Below, in pieces: positions 1 to 8,823 of a stretch of DNA of 64,000 bases; within the stretch, counting starts at the first letter, position 1, and each line of letters opens with the position of its first letter. Location: the NCBI GenBank assembly GCA_016794785.1, contig JAEUHC010000007.1:107710-171709 (forward strand), written 5' to 3'. This stretch comes from Opitutaceae bacterium (GTDB taxonomy: Bacteria; Verrucomicrobiota; Verrucomicrobiia; Opitutales; Opitutaceae). Under the pieces are notes generated by a model. It was not told the DNA's origin. It ran no database searches and saw nothing but the letters and a program-made list of their open reading frames with translations. A program made the position numbers and the translations under genes.

Positions 1-1
1 C

Positions 2-736
2 GCGCTCAACAAGGCCTCGGGCATGGTCGTGCATCCGGGCGCGGCGACGGGCGAGGACACACTGGTGCATGCGCTCCTCGGGCACTGCGCCGATTCGCTG
101 AGCGGCATCGGCGGCGTCGAGCGCCCCGGCATCGTCCATCGCCTCGACAAGGAGACGACCGGCGTGATGGTGGTCGCCAAGACGGACGCCGCGCACCGCG
201 CTCTCGCCGATCAGTTCGCCACGCGCAGCCTGAAAAAATTCTACGTCGCGCTCGTGGCCGGCGTGCCGTCGCTCCTGAGCGGCTCGATCGACAGCGCAAT
301 CTCGCGGCACCCGACGCACCGGCATCGCATGACCATCGGCGAAGGCGGCAAGCCCGCGCGCACGGACTGGGAGCGATCGGAGGCCTATGGCGACCTCGCG
401 GCGCTGGTGCGCTGCCAGATTTTCACCGGCCGCACGCACCAGATTCGCGTCCACCTGAAATCGCTCGGGCACCCCATCCTCGGCGATCCGCTCTACGGCT
501 GGAAACCTGACGCGCGCCTCGCGACGCAGCCCGCGCGCGTGATGCTGCACGCGGAGCACCTCGTGCTCACGCATCCGATCAGCGGCAAAGAACTGGATCT
601 GCGCGCGCCGCTGCCGGCGGACTTTCAGGCGATGATCAAGCAGCTGAAAAAGCTGGCGAAGCCCGCCGTGAAGGCCGCGGTGAAACCCAAGCGGCGCGAC
701 GACGACGCGGTCGCGAACCGCGGTCTGCGGATGTAG
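2..736 (+). CDS. rluD: RluA/RluD-family 23S rRNA pseudouridine synthase, 5' end outside window
   Basis: Isomerises uridines to pseudouridine in rRNA. The reading frame is open to the left edge, so the N-terminus (probably an S4 domain) is missing. The visible part begins with an LNKASGMVVHPG-like stretch typical of the family, followed by the catalytic-motif region HRLDKETTGVMVVAK holding the catalytic Asp. The downstream TGRTHQIRVHLKSLGHPILGD block is the second family signature. The C-terminus ends in a basic tail rich in Lys and Arg. The TAG stop lies in the first bases of an inverted-repeat element. The family is certain; the exact paralogue (RluD rather than RluA or RluC) is inferred from the HRLDKxTTG form and is less sure. 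Confidence 0.9.
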   Translation, partial: ALNKASGMVVHPGAATGEDTLVHALLGHCADSLSGIGGVERPGIVHRLDKETTGVMVVAKTDAAHRALADQFATRSLKKFYVALVAGVPSLLSGSIDSAISRHPTHRHRMTIGEGGKPARTDWERSEAYGDLAALVRCQIFTGRTHQIRVHLKSLGHPILGDPLYGWKPDARLATQPARVMLHAEHLVLTHPISGKELDLRAPLPADFQAMIKQLKKLAKPAVKAAVKPKRRDDDAVANRGLRM

Positions 737-795
737 CGCCCGAGCTTGCTCGGGCCGCGAATCAACGGATGGGCACCGACCAAGGTCGGGCCCTA
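733..795. repeat. REP-like double hairpin between convergent genes
   Basis: Two hairpins lie back to back. Arms gcccgagc/gctcgggc are at 738-755, and arms ccgacc/ggtcgg are at 776-789. The block is bounded by GTAG on the left and CTAC on the right, the same boundary pattern as the other dispersed elements in this window. The TAG at 734-736 is the stop of the pseudouridine synthase gene. It lies between convergent genes and could also act as a bidirectional transcription barrier, although no T-tract follows. Confidence 0.6.
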
Positions 796-1740
796 CGCAT
801 CACCGAGCGTCTCGTCGGCCAAGCCGTAGCGGAGATTGTAGAGGGAATTGCGGAAATCCGGAAAGCCCCCGAGTTCCGCGACCGCCAGGAGCGTGACGAG
901 GGCGGTCGGAAATACATCGGCCCGGGCCGCGGGCAGGCCGGGGATGCGCTGGCGTTCGGCCAGCGGCAATCCGCCGAGCCAGTCGGCCAGCTCGCGCAGC
1001 TCCGCGGCAGAGATCGTCGGGGCGGTCTGATCAAACGTTTGCCCGCGGCGGGCGCCGAGGACGGCGCGGGCGGTCGCCACGGTGCCGCCGGTGCCGATGG
1101 CCTCGGCGCGGGGTGCGAAGCGGAAGCCGGTGCGGGCAAACTCCGCCCGCACGTGAGCGTTGATGGCGTCCCGGGCGGCGGCGGCCAGCGGAGCCGCGGG
1201 ATCGGGCACGAATTTTTCCGTGAGCCGCACGCAGCCGAGCGGCAGGCTCGCGGCCTGCGCGATCTGGCGGTCGCGAAAGGCGAGGCCCTCGAGGCTCCCG
1301 CCGCCGAGATCGAAGACGAAGAAATCGCGCAGGTGACGCAGCGCGGGATCGCAGGTGAGGCCGCGGCCGATGAGGTTGGCCTCCTCATCGCCGGAGAGGA
1401 TGCGGATGTCGTGGCCGGTGGCCGCGCGCACCTCGACGCGGAAGGCGTGGCCGTTGCGGGCGTCGCGCACGGCGCTGGTCGCGACGAGCACGATCTTTTC
1501 GGCGGAGAACCGGTCGGCATCGGCGAGCAGGCCGCGGATGGCGCCTAGGCCGCGGGCCATGCCGTCCTCGCTCAGGCGCGGCTCGGCGTGGCTGATGCCG
1601 GCGCTGATGCGCGCATCGAGCGAGCGCACATGCAACGGGATGATCGTGCCGTCGGCGCCGCGCACGGCGACGAGCACCTTGATGGAGTTGCTGCCGATAT
1701 CGATGACGGCGACGGGGCCAGGCATGGGCCCACGGAACAC
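793..1740 (-). CDS. Ppx/GppA-family phosphatase
   Basis: Likely hydrolyses inorganic polyphosphate or the pppGpp 5'-phosphate. The product of about 315 residues consists only of the ASKHA-fold phosphatase domain. It opens with VAVIDIGSNSIKVLVA (phosphate 1 loop) and has the second nucleotide-loop motif VFDLGGGSLEG near residue 142, then GTGGTVAT. It lacks the C-terminal HD-like extension of long E. coli Ppx, so it resembles the short bacterial form. A second in-frame ATG at 1725 would remove five residues, and either start keeps the domain intact. Ppx and GppA activity cannot be separated from sequence. It runs convergent to the pseudouridine synthase gene and in the same direction as rsmI. 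Confidence 0.85.
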   Translation of the reverse strand: MFRGPMPGPVAVIDIGSNSIKVLVAVRGADGTIIPLHVRSLDARISAGISHAEPRLSEDGMARGLGAIRGLLADADRFSAEKIVLVATSAVRDARNGHAFRVEVRAATGHDIRILSGDEEANLIGRGLTCDPALRHLRDFFVFDLGGGSLEGLAFRDRQIAQAASLPLGCVRLTEKFVPDPAAPLAAAARDAINAHVRAEFARTGFRFAPRAEAIGTGGTVATARAVLGARRGQTFDQTAPTISAAELRELADWLGGLPLAERQRIPGLPAARADVFPTALVTLLAVAELGGFPDFRNSLYNLRYGLADETLGDA

Positions 1741-1789
1741 GCGGAACCCACGGAAGTGAAGTTTCCTTTCCGGGTCCTCCGCGGGCCTC

Positions 1790-2506
1790 TCAGAGCTCGA
1801 ACTCCGCCGGCGCGATCAGGAGGACGAATTCGCCCTTGAGGCTCGCCTTGGCGAGGCGGGCCTGCACATCCGCGGCCGGGCCGACAAAAAACGTCTCATG
1901 CAGCTTCGTGACTTCCTTGGCCACGCAGATCACGCGCGCGGGGCCGAGGGTCGCGACGATTTCGTCCACGGCCTTGTCGATGCGATGGCAGCTCTCGAAG
2001 AGCGCGAGCGTGTAGGCGAAGTCGCGGTGTTTTTCGAAAAACCCGATGCGCGCCGCGCTCTTTGGCGGGAGGAAGCCGACGTAGAGGAAGCCGTTGCTCG
2101 GCAGCCCGCTCGCGCTGAGCACGGCGGTGAGCGCGCTGGCGCCGGGCACCGGCACGACCGGCAGGCCGCGGCGGCGGCACGCACGCACGACGCGGAAACC
2201 CGGGTCGCTGAGCGCGGGTGTGCCGGCGTCGCTCACGACGGCGACGGATTTCCCTCCGGCGATCAGGTCGGCGAGTTTCTCGGCGGCCTCGGTCTCGTTG
2301 TGTTCGTGATAGGCGGTGAGGTCCTTGCGCAGGCCGAGGCGGGTGAGCAGGGCGCCGGTCGTGCGCGTGTCCTCGCAGGCCACGAGGTCCACGCCGCCGA
2401 GGATCGCACGGGCGCGATCCGTGAGGTCGGCGAGGTTGCCGATGGGCGTGGCCACGACGTAGAGGTGGCCGGGCTGCGGGGTGAGAGAAGTGTTTTCCTT
2501 TTCCAT
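1790..2506 (-). CDS. rsmI: 16S rRNA (cytidine-1402 2'-O)-methyltransferase
   Basis: SAM-dependent enzyme that 2'-O-methylates C1402 in the ribosomal decoding centre. The 238-residue protein has the tetrapyrrole-methylase fold. HLYVVATPIGNLADLTDRA is at the N-terminus, ACEDTRTTGALL follows, then SDAGTPALSDPG and VPVPGASALTAVLSASGLP, all diagnostic of RsmI. A longer frame extends upstream to 2746, but the residues there are unrelated to the family and overlap a terminator and a small lipoprotein gene, so the ATG at 2506 is chosen. The leader has no Shine-Dalgarno sequence. Confidence 0.93.
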   Translation of the reverse strand: MEKENTSLTPQPGHLYVVATPIGNLADLTDRARAILGGVDLVACEDTRTTGALLTRLGLRKDLTAYHEHNETEAAEKLADLIAGGKSVAVVSDAGTPALSDPGFRVVRACRRRGLPVVPVPGASALTAVLSASGLPSNGFLYVGFLPPKSAARIGFFEKHRDFAYTLALFESCHRIDKAVDEIVATLGPARVICVAKEVTKLHETFFVGPAADVQARLAKASLKGEFVLLIAPAEFEL

Positions 2507-2550
2507 CGGGAGCGCAGGGCGAGCGTCCACTCGCCGGCGCTGGTGGCCAC

Positions 2551-2578
2551 AAAAAAGACCCGGCGAGGAAGCCGGGTC
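2551..2578 (-). terminator. Rho-independent terminator downstream of the small lipoprotein gene
   Basis: On the minus strand a perfect stem gacccggc/gccgggtc (2557-2578) with a short loop is followed directly by six T residues (the A-run at 2551-2556 on the plus strand). It lies 29 bases after the lipoprotein stop codon and ahead of the rsmI start, so it separates the coiled-coil/lipoprotein pair from rsmI. Confidence 0.85.
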
Positions 2579-2606
2579 GAAAAGCAGGCGCGCGTGGGCG
2601 CGAAAC

Positions 2607-2771
2607 TCAGCGGCCGGTGGGCTGGCCCATGCCGGGGATCTGGCCTTCCCAGCCGGCGGGCTTGCTCCACGGAATCGCGGTCTGCTTCGGCGATTGGGTG
2701 CTGCAGCCGGCGAGGATGGCGCCGAACGCAACAAGCAACAGGGCAAGGAGGGGCTGGCGGAGGGACTTCAT
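2607..2771 (-). CDS. Small lipoprotein, 54 aa, unknown function
   Basis: Reading the minus strand from 2771 gives MKSLRQPLLALLLVAFGAIL, then a lipobox LAGC with the acylated Cys at residue 23. A short hydrophilic tail follows that includes a TAIPWSKPAGWEGQ-like segment and ends in PTGR. Its ATG overlaps the TGA of the upstream coiled-coil gene by four bases (ATGA at 2768-2771), so the two are probably translationally coupled and membrane-associated together. A strong terminator follows. The length, the clean signal and lipobox and the coupling make it a real gene. Small tryptophan-containing lipoproteins of this kind are seen in related bacteria, but I do not know a function. Confidence 0.8.
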   Translation of the reverse strand: MKSLRQPLLALLLVAFGAILAGCSTQSPKQTAIPWSKPAGWEGQIPGMGQPTGR

Positions 2772-3541
2772 GGTGTGCGGATCAATAGAGCGGAATCGCC
2801 TTTCTGCAAGACCCCTCGCAAAGTCTCGGGCAACACTTGGGCGACCGAGAAATTGGTGCGGAGGTCGCTGATTTGGACCGTGGCCACGGCATTGGTTCCC
2901 TGGCTGACGGTGAGTTTGTGGCCGAGCTTCGCGCCCCGCGCCTCGCCGAAATTCAGGACGACAAACGCATTGCCCGGACCGACGGTAAGCACGGTGGCCC
3001 GGCCGGCGCGGCTCGCAAAGACCGCGGTGGAGGCGCCGGCCGTGGCGGGCGCCGCGGCACCGTTGCGCGCCGTGGCCAGCTGGCGTTCGAGCTCGGCGAT
3101 GGTGGACTTGTAGGCGGCGACGGCATCGGGCGAGGCATTGGAGGCGCGGCTGTCGGCGAGGTCGCGCTGCAGCGCCGCCACGTCGTCGGTGAGGGCGCGC
3201 GCCGTGGCCTCGTAGAAGGCGAGCACGTCCTTCGCTTGGCCGAGGTCGCGGTCGAGTTGCTGGGCGCGGGCGTCGGTGGCGGTCAGCTTCGTCTGGGTGG
3301 CGTCGAGGTTTGCGCGCGTGGCCGTGAGATCGGCGTCGAGCTGGGTGACGCGGGCCTTGAGCACGCCCGCCTGCTCGTTGGCCGCGGCGAGATCGGCGTC
3401 GAGTTTGGCGGCGCGCGCGCCGGAGTCGGCGAGGCGCTGTTCGAGGACCTGCTTCGAGTTGCCAATGCGGAAAAACAGCACCGCCGACGTGGCTGAGCCG
3501 AGCAGCGCGACGACGCAGAGGATGAGCGGCAGGCGGTGCAT
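2768..3541 (-). CDS. Membrane-anchored coiled-coil protein, unknown function
   Basis: The 257-residue product has an N-terminal transmembrane or signal-anchor segment (LILCVVALLGSATSAVLFF, residues about 6-24). A long Ala/Leu/Asp-rich coiled coil with heptad spacing covers about residues 30-165. The C-terminal beta-rich domain (about 175-255) contains ATVLTVGPGNAFVVLNFG and VATVQISDLRTNFSVAQVL, which resembles the SH3-like domains of envelope proteins that report oligomer state. It probably sits in the inner membrane with the coiled coil in the periplasm. It is coupled by a four-base overlap to the small lipoprotein gene downstream. No specific family is recognised. Confidence 0.75.
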   Translation of the reverse strand: MHRLPLILCVVALLGSATSAVLFFRIGNSKQVLEQRLADSGARAAKLDADLAAANEQAGVLKARVTQLDADLTATRANLDATQTKLTATDARAQQLDRDLGQAKDVLAFYEATARALTDDVAALQRDLADSRASNASPDAVAAYKSTIAELERQLATARNGAAAPATAGASTAVFASRAGRATVLTVGPGNAFVVLNFGEARGAKLGHKLTVSQGTNAVATVQISDLRTNFSVAQVLPETLRGVLQKGDSALLIRTP

Positions 3542-3552
3542 GGGGTGGGGTA

Positions 3553-3633
3553 GTAGGGCGGGTCTTTGACCCGCCCTGGATTCACGGATTACAGCTGAAG
3601 TCGTGGCGAGGGCGGGTCACAGACCCGCCCTAC
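3553..3633. repeat. REP-like inverted pair (gggcgggtc/gacccgccc class)
   Basis: Two copies of a hairpin with arms agggcgggtc/gacccgccct lie in opposite orientation (3553-3577 and 3609-3633), separated by 31 bases. The outer ends are GTAG and CTAC. The same element recurs as pairs at 59044-59116 and 60777-60851 and as a single copy at 37431-37455. It lies between the coiled-coil gene start and the pgi stop codon. Confidence 0.85.
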
Positions 3634-3634
3634 T

Positions 3635-5218
3635 TTAGCTCGTGCGATACGTCGAGGCGGTCACGACGGCCTTGGCGCGTTTCTTCACGCCGCTGCCCTT
3701 GTTGGCGGCGAGGTGCTCGAGGATCTTGAAAGCCAGCTCGGCCTGCTCAGGCGCGCCGGCTTTGGCGGCGAGCTGCTCGGCGGTGAACGACTCGCCGGGC
3801 GCGGCCTTGAGCGCGGCGACGAGCTTGAGCTTCAGCGCGATCACGGTGCCGGCGGCTTTCTTGCCCGCCTCGACGCCGGGTTGGTGGTAGGCGTTGATGC
3901 CGACGAGCGAGGCGTAGAGCCCGGTCACGCGCTCATAGAGCGCGATCAACATGCCGAGCGAGCGCGGCGAGATGTCGGGCAGCGTGAGCGTGATCGAGTG
4001 GCGGTCCTTTTCCGAGAGGGCGTCGCGGGTGCCGAGGAGGAATCCTTGCAGGTAGTCGCCGGCGGTGATGCCGGGCTCGACTTCGAGGGAGGTCTTGGCG
4101 TCGCGGTCCTTGAGCACCTCGATGAAGGTCACAAAGAAATTGTTCACGCCCTCGCGGAGCTGCTGCACGTAGGCGTGCTGATCGGTCGAGCCCTTGTTGC
4201 CATAGACGGCGATGCCCTGGTTCACGACCTTGCCATCAAGGTCGAACTCCTTGCCGAGCGATTCCATCACGAGCTGCTGGAGGTAGCGCGAGAAGAGCAG
4301 CAGGCGATCCTTGTAGGGGAGGACGACCATGTCCTTCGCGCCGCGGCCTTCGGTCGCGAAATGCCACGCGAGGGCCAGGAGTGCGGCGGGATTTTTCGCG
4401 GTGACCGTGCCGCGCGTGACCTCGTCCATCGCGGCCGCGCCGTCGAGCATCGCCTGGATGTCGATGCCCTGGAGTGCCGCGGGCAACAGGCCGACGGCGC
4501 CCAGCTCGCTCGTCCGGCCGCCCACCCAATCCCACATCGGGAAACGCGCGATCCAGCCCTCGGCCTTGGCCGTGACGTCGAGCTTGGAGCCCACGCCGGT
4601 GACGGCGACGAAGTGCTTCGCGTGCTCGAGCCCCGCGGCCTTGAAGGCCGCGATGGCCTCGAGCATGCCGTTGCGCGTCTCGGCGGTGCCGCCGGACTTG
4701 GAGATGACGACGACGAGCGTCTTCGCGAGCTGGCCGCGCAGGCCGGCGAGCACGTAGTCGATGCCGTCGGGATCGGTGTTGTCGAAGAACGAGACGGCGA
4801 GCTTGTCCTTGCGCGGCCGGCCGAGCGCGTGGTTCACCAGCTGCGGCCCGAGCGCGGAGCCGCCGATGCCGATCACGAGGAGGTTTTTGAATTTGCCCTT
4901 GGGCCCGGCGACCGTGCCGGCGTGGACCTGGGCGGCGAAGTCCTTGATCGCGGCGAGGGTGGTGACGATCTCGTTGGAGAGGTCGAGCGACGGCGCGAGC
5001 TCGGGTTTGCGCAGCCAGTAGTGGCCGACCATGCGCTGCTCGTCGGGGTTGGCGATGGCGCCGCCCTCGAGGTGCTTCATGGCGGCAAACGCATCCTGCA
5101 TGCGCGGCTCCATCGAGGCGAGCCAGCCGTCGGGCAACGGCAGCCGGGAGAGATCCAGCGAGACGCCGAGGTCGGCGTGGTGGAAGAGGTGGGCTTGGAA
5201 GCGGGACCAGGAGGACAT
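3635..5218 (-). CDS. pgi: Glucose-6-phosphate isomerase
   Basis: Interconverts glucose-6-phosphate and fructose-6-phosphate in the cytoplasm for glycolysis and gluconeogenesis. The 527-residue protein carries [16 protein letters not shown] (phosphate-binding SIS domain), the signature region [19 protein letters not shown] and a [16 protein letters not shown] block. The frame extends upstream to 5344, but the ATG at 5218 begins [12 protein letters not shown], fits the family N-terminus, and follows a pyrimidine-rich leader with no Shine-Dalgarno sequence. The C-terminal 60 residues ([21 protein letters not shown]) look like a small helical add-on. It is transcribed divergently from the amidase gene, with 104 bases between. 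Confidence 0.95.
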   Translation of the reverse strand: MSSWSRFQAHLFHHADLGVSLDLSRLPLPDGWLASMEPRMQDAFAAMKHLEGGAIANPDEQRMVGHYWLRKPELAPSLDLSNEIVTTLAAIKDFAAQVHAGTVAGPKGKFKNLLVIGIGGSALGPQLVNHALGRPRKDKLAVSFFDNTDPDGIDYVLAGLRGQLAKTLVVVISKSGGTAETRNGMLEAIAAFKAAGLEHAKHFVAVTGVGSKLDVTAKAEGWIARFPMWDWVGGRTSELGAVGLLPAALQGIDIQAMLDGAAAMDEVTRGTVTAKNPAALLALAWHFATEGRGAKDMVVLPYKDRLLLFSRYLQQLVMESLGKEFDLDGKVVNQGIAVYGNKGSTDQHAYVQQLREGVNNFFVTFIEVLKDRDAKTSLEVEPGITAGDYLQGFLLGTRDALSEKDRHSITLTLPDISPRSLGMLIALYERVTGLYASLVGINAYHQPGVEAGKKAAGTVIALKLKLVAALKAAPGESFTAEQLAAKAGAPEQAELAFKILEHLAANKGSGVKKRAKAVVTASTYRTS

Positions 5219-5322
5219 GGTGTGGAAAGAAAGGTTGGGAGAGGGATGAGGGTGTGCGCCAACCGGTGCGCCGGTCAACCGCGCCCTTGCCAACCGCGGC
5301 GCTGCCACGCGAGCCTCGGCGC

Positions 5323-7515
5323 ATGATCGCTCCCCGGATCGCATCGGTTGTTTTTGCTTTGGCGCTCACGCGCGCGATGGCCGCGGCCGCGCCCGATCCG
5401 GCGGCGCTGGCGGCGGCGGTCGCGGTCCTCGCCGAAGCTGCGCCCGGCGTGCGGGTGATCGCGGCCACGCTCGACGGCGAGCGGCTCACGCTCGATCTCG
5501 GCGGCGAGGTGCGCGCTCACGCCGCGCCGGGCACGGTGGCCTTTGAGGCGCTCTCGCGCCGCGTGCATGTCGCCGTGGCCGACACACTCCGCGAGCGGTT
5601 CCCGGCCTTCGAGATCGAGACGCGGATCGAGGGCGTGCCGCTGCCGCGGTTGCTCGCGGAAGCATCCGAGCCTGCGCGGGCGGCCGCGCCGGTTGCGCCC
5701 GCTCCCACGCCACCCGCGACGCAGGCGCTCAACGGCCGGCGCATCGCGCTCAGTCCCGGCCACGGCTATTATCAGAACGCGGCCAGAAACTGGGTGCTCC
5801 AGCGCAGCTTTTTCACCGGCATCGTCGAGGATTTCGTGAACCACGATTTCGTTTCGCTCGTCGCGGCCCAGCTCACGGCATGGGGCGCCGATGTGCGGCC
5901 CACGCGCAATCTCGACCGCGCCGCGGGTGACGGCGAGTCGGGCTTTCCGCGCTGGCAGGAGGCTGCGCGCTACCACGTGAAGGCCCTCGGCGCCGATCCC
6001 TCGGTGTGGAACGAGTCCGGCTTCACTGATCTCGAGCAGGACATTCGTTGCCGCCCGCGCTACGCCAACGCCATCGAGGCCGAGCTGCTGGTGAGCATCC
6101 ACAACAACGGCGGCGGGGGCACCGGCACGGAGACGCTCTACGACACCAACCACGTCGCCGCCGCCGAGAGCCGCCGCCTCGCCGATCTTCTGCACGCCCG
6201 CGTGATCGCCGCCATTCGCCGCGATTACGATCCGACGTGGGCCGACCGGCGTGTGCAGGGCTTCAATGGCAGCTACGGGGAAAACCGCCTCGCGACGCGC
6301 CCCGCCGTCATCCTGGAAATCGCCTTCATGGATCGGGCGACACCCGACAACGCCGCGCTGCGCGACGAGCGTTTCAAGCGCATCGTCTCAGCCGCAATTG
6401 CCGACGGCATCCGCGAATTCGTCGAGGGCCCGGTGCCGGCCCCGCCGAGCGGGCTGGCCGCGACCAAGGAGGCTGGAGCCGTCACTTTCACGTGGACGGA
6501 CCATGCCACCAACGAAACCGGCTACCGGGTGCAACGCCGCGAGCCGGCGGCGGAGACCTGGACGACGGTCGCCACCTTGCCGGCCGGCGCCACGAGTTAC
6601 CGCGACACCACCGTCTCGGGAAACGAGACCTACACTTACCGGGTGCAGGCGTTCAACGCAGCTGGGTCGTCGGGGCAGTCGTCAAACGAACTCACACTGG
6701 CCGCGCCGCTGCGGGATCTCACGCCGGCGATTCCCGGGGATGGGCCGGCCGCATGGCTCAGCAATCTTTCCTTGCGCACCTCGCTCGACGCGGGTCGCAA
6801 CGTGATCGTGGGCTTTGTCGTGCGTCCGCCGGGCAAGCAGCTGCTCGTGCGCGCGGCGGGTCCGGCGCTCGCGGCCTTCGGGCTGGCGACCGCCATGGCT
6901 GATCCGCGGATCGAGTTGTTCAGCGGGGCGGCGCGGGTCGCGCAAAACAACGACTGGGCACCCGGGCTCGCGCCGGCCTTCGCCAGTCTGGGCGCGTTTG
7001 CGTTTTCCGCGGCGAGCCGCGACGCCGCCGTGCTGCAGGCCATCGAGGGCGCGGGCACGGCCGTCGTGACCGGCACCGCGGGCGGCGTGGTGCTCGTCGA
7101 GGGCTACGATGCCGGCACCGGCAGCGCCGTGCGGCTCCTCAACCTCTCCGCGCGCAACCGTGTCGGCACGGGCGCGGACGTGCTGATCGCGGGCTTCGTG
7201 ATTGCCGGCGCTGGGACGCAGCAAGTGCTCATCCGCGCGATCGGCCCGGGGCTCGCGCCCTTCGGCGTGACCGGGGTGCTCGCCGATCCGCGGCTGGAGG
7301 TGCGCGACGCCACCGCCCGCATCGCGGAAAACGACAACTGGGACGCGAGCCTCGCGCCGGTCTTTGCCGCCACCGGGGCGTTTGCGCTCCCGCCCGGCAG
7401 CCGCGATGCCGCCGTGGTGCTCACGCTCCCGGCGGGCCGCAGCTACAGCGTGCAGGTCGCGGGTGCAGGCGCGACCACCGGCGAGGCGCTCGTGGAAGTT
7501 TACGAGGTGCGGTGA
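5323..7515 (+). CDS. Secreted N-acetylmuramoyl-L-alanine amidase with FN3 and two C-terminal repeat modules
   Basis: Predicted to cleave the amide bond between MurNAc and the stem peptide of peptidoglycan. The ATG at 5323 is chosen because it starts a signal peptide ([18 protein letters not shown]). Domains from about 730 residues: an N-terminal beta region (30-115); Amidase_3 (136-360) with zinc-ligand-type motifs [19 protein letters not shown] and the acidic LEIAFMDR; a fibronectin type III domain (365-460); and two tandem copies of an Opitutaceae-type C-terminal module (about 478-590 and 608-730) with [22 protein letters not shown] cores. The same module ends two other exported proteins here. 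Fusion of amidase to FN3 suggests a surface or extracellular enzyme, possibly lytic. The substrate is inferred only from the family. Confidence 0.85.
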   Translation: MIAPRIASVVFALALTRAMAAAAPDPAALAAAVAVLAEAAPGVRVIAATLDGERLTLDLGGEVRAHAAPGTVAFEALSRRVHVAVADTLRERFPAFEIETRIEGVPLPRLLAEASEPARAAAPVAPAPTPPATQALNGRRIALSPGHGYYQNAARNWVLQRSFFTGIVEDFVNHDFVSLVAAQLTAWGADVRPTRNLDRAAGDGESGFPRWQEAARYHVKALGADPSVWNESGFTDLEQDIRCRPRYANAIEAELLVSIHNNGGGGTGTETLYDTNHVAAAESRRLADLLHARVIAAIRRDYDPTWADRRVQGFNGSYGENRLATRPAVILEIAFMDRATPDNAALRDERFKRIVSAAIADGIREFVEGPVPAPPSGLAATKEAGAVTFTWTDHATNETGYRVQRREPAAETWTTVATLPAGATSYRDTTVSGNETYTYRVQAFNAAGSSGQSSNELTLAAPLRDLTPAIPGDGPAAWLSNLSLRTSLDAGRNVIVGFVVRPPGKQLLVRAAGPALAAFGLATAMADPRIELFSGAARVAQNNDWAPGLAPAFASLGAFAFSAASRDAAVLQAIEGAGTAVVTGTAGGVVLVEGYDAGTGSAVRLLNLSARNRVGTGADVLIAGFVIAGAGTQQVLIRAIGPGLAPFGVTGVLADPRLEVRDATARIAENDNWDASLAPVFAATGAFALPPGSRDAAVVLTLPAGRSYSVQVAGAGATTGEALVEVYEVR

Positions 7516-7578
7516 GGATTTTTCATCGGAGTTGAGCCAGACGGGAGTGGGGTTTCTCCGGGAAGATCGGCCGGCTGT

Positions 7579-7593
7579 TGGCACGATTTTCGC
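7579..7593 (+). promoter_or_regulatory. Possible sigma-54 (-24/-12) promoter
   Basis: The bases TGGCACGATTTTCGC match the sigma-54 consensus with GG and GC elements at the required ten-base spacing; one T of the TTGC box is C. Transcription would start near 7605, only about seven bases before the ATG of the 77-aa ORF, giving an almost leaderless mRNA. That makes the assignment uncertain. Confidence 0.4.
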
Positions 7594-7611
7594 GTCTGCA
7601 AAGACTGCGTC

Positions 7612-7845
7612 ATGAAAGGAGCCACCGCCACCATCGCCCCTGCGCAAGCCAAGTCGATTTCGGTCGGCCTGACCTGCTGGCGCTGGCAGCGGCGCCGGAC
7701 GCTGCGGATTGTCGAGCTCGCGCGGCAGCTGGAGGTGAACCTGCAGTTGAATCAGCGTCCGCGAGGCCTGCATCGTGACATCGAATGCCAGGTCTCGGGC
7801 AAAAACGTCGATCGCTTCATCGGCGAGTTTATGCGCCGTTGCTGA
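7612..7845 (+). CDS. Small protein, 77 aa, unknown function
   Basis: The product is basic and contains a Trp/Arg-rich segment (CWRWQRRRTLR), a short amphipathic helix-like stretch (IVELARQLEVNLQL), a central RPRGLHRDIECQVSG and a Cys-terminated end FMRRC. No signal peptide or transmembrane segment is seen. It is preceded by a possible sigma-54 box and ends 25 bases before the convergent trmO stop. No family is recognised. It is kept as a probable gene because it fills an otherwise unexplained gap, begins with ATG and has a non-random composition. It could still be spurious. Confidence 0.5.
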   Translation: MKGATATIAPAQAKSISVGLTCWRWQRRRTLRIVELARQLEVNLQLNQRPRGLHRDIECQVSGKNVDRFIGEFMRRC

Positions 7846-7870
7846 AAGTGGGTGAACCTGCGGACCGGCC

Positions 7871-8674
7871 TCAGACTATTGGCCAGCGCGCCAGAAACGC
7901 CAGCTGGGCCTCGCGGTCCGGCACATCGTGGTAGTCGGCGCGCCCGAGGAATTTCATCGGATAGGCGGCCTCGAGCGATCGCACGCAGACGACGGTGCCC
8001 TCCACGGCAAACACCGCCCGCCACGCGCCGCAGCCGATCTCGAACTCGGTGGCGTTGCGCCGCCGGATCCGCCGCGTGCGGTGCGGGGCGGGATCGCGCG
8101 ACAGCAGCTCGATCAGGCGTGGTGTGAAATCGATCTGCCAGGTTTCCCGCAGCCATTGGGCTTGCGTCAGCGCGGCGGCCGTGAAGCTCACCGTGAAGCG
8201 GGCGGGCTCGCGCAGCTCCGCTTCCATCGCATCGATCCAGCCGGCGCGGGCGGCGGGAAACGCGTCGTAGTCGGCCACGTAGGGCTTCACATCGAAAATC
8301 GGTGTGCCGTCCACGAGGTCGCAGGCGCCAATCGTCAGCCGTCGGCCGTCGACGCCGAGCAGGGTCACGGCCGTCAGGCCGAGGGGATTGGGCCGGTGGG
8401 GCGAGCGCGTCGCGAAGACACCGCGTCGTTGTGCGGATCCGCGTGGCGGCAGCACAAGCGGGCGCCAGTTGTCGTTGCGATGAAACCACGACAGCAGCCA
8501 GATGCGCTCAAACCCCGCAAGGTCCTGCAGCGCCTGCTCGTAGCCGCAGCCCGGGAGCAGCTCCACCTCGTTGCTTTCCTCTGCGGCCGTCTCCGGCTGG
8601 TGCCCAGCCTGAAACTTCACCTGCTGCCGGGTGCGAAGATGGCCAATCGGTTGAAGCGTGAGCGACGGCTGCAA
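7871..8674 (-). CDS. trmO: tRNA (adenine-37 N6)-methyltransferase TrmO (TsaA/YaeB family)
   Basis: Methylates N6 of the t6A37 nucleoside next to the anticodon in tRNAs decoding ACY. The 267-residue length fits the two-domain proteobacterial-type enzyme. The N-terminal domain has LQPIGHLRTRQQVKFQ and the diagnostic RRGVFATRSPHRPNPLGLT block (about residues 83-101), followed by DLVDGTPIFDVKPYV. The C-terminal domain contains FVHA-like and GRADYHD positions seen in TrmO tails. Immediately upstream on the other side lies the AT-richer DUF5343/HEPN island, so trmO marks the left border of that insertion. Confidence 0.88.
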   Translation of the reverse strand: MQPSLTLQPIGHLRTRQQVKFQAGHQPETAAEESNEVELLPGCGYEQALQDLAGFERIWLLSWFHRNDNWRPLVLPPRGSAQRRGVFATRSPHRPNPLGLTAVTLLGVDGRRLTIGACDLVDGTPIFDVKPYVADYDAFPAARAGWIDAMEAELREPARFTVSFTAAALTQAQWLRETWQIDFTPRLIELLSRDPAPHRTRRIRRRNATEFEIGCGAWRAVFAVEGTVVCVRSLEAAYPMKFLGRADYHDVPDREAQLAFLARWPIV

Positions 8675-8823
8675 GCCGGCAAGACAGCCGCTTTGCGGGG
8701 CCGAGGTCTACACGGAAGTCCGCTGACGACCGACGAAGGCGACACAGCTGTCAAGGAGGCGGTAGGGCACCAATTCTGCGGACTCCGAACATGTAACGTC
8801 CTGAACTCCTTTGATCGGCTTTG

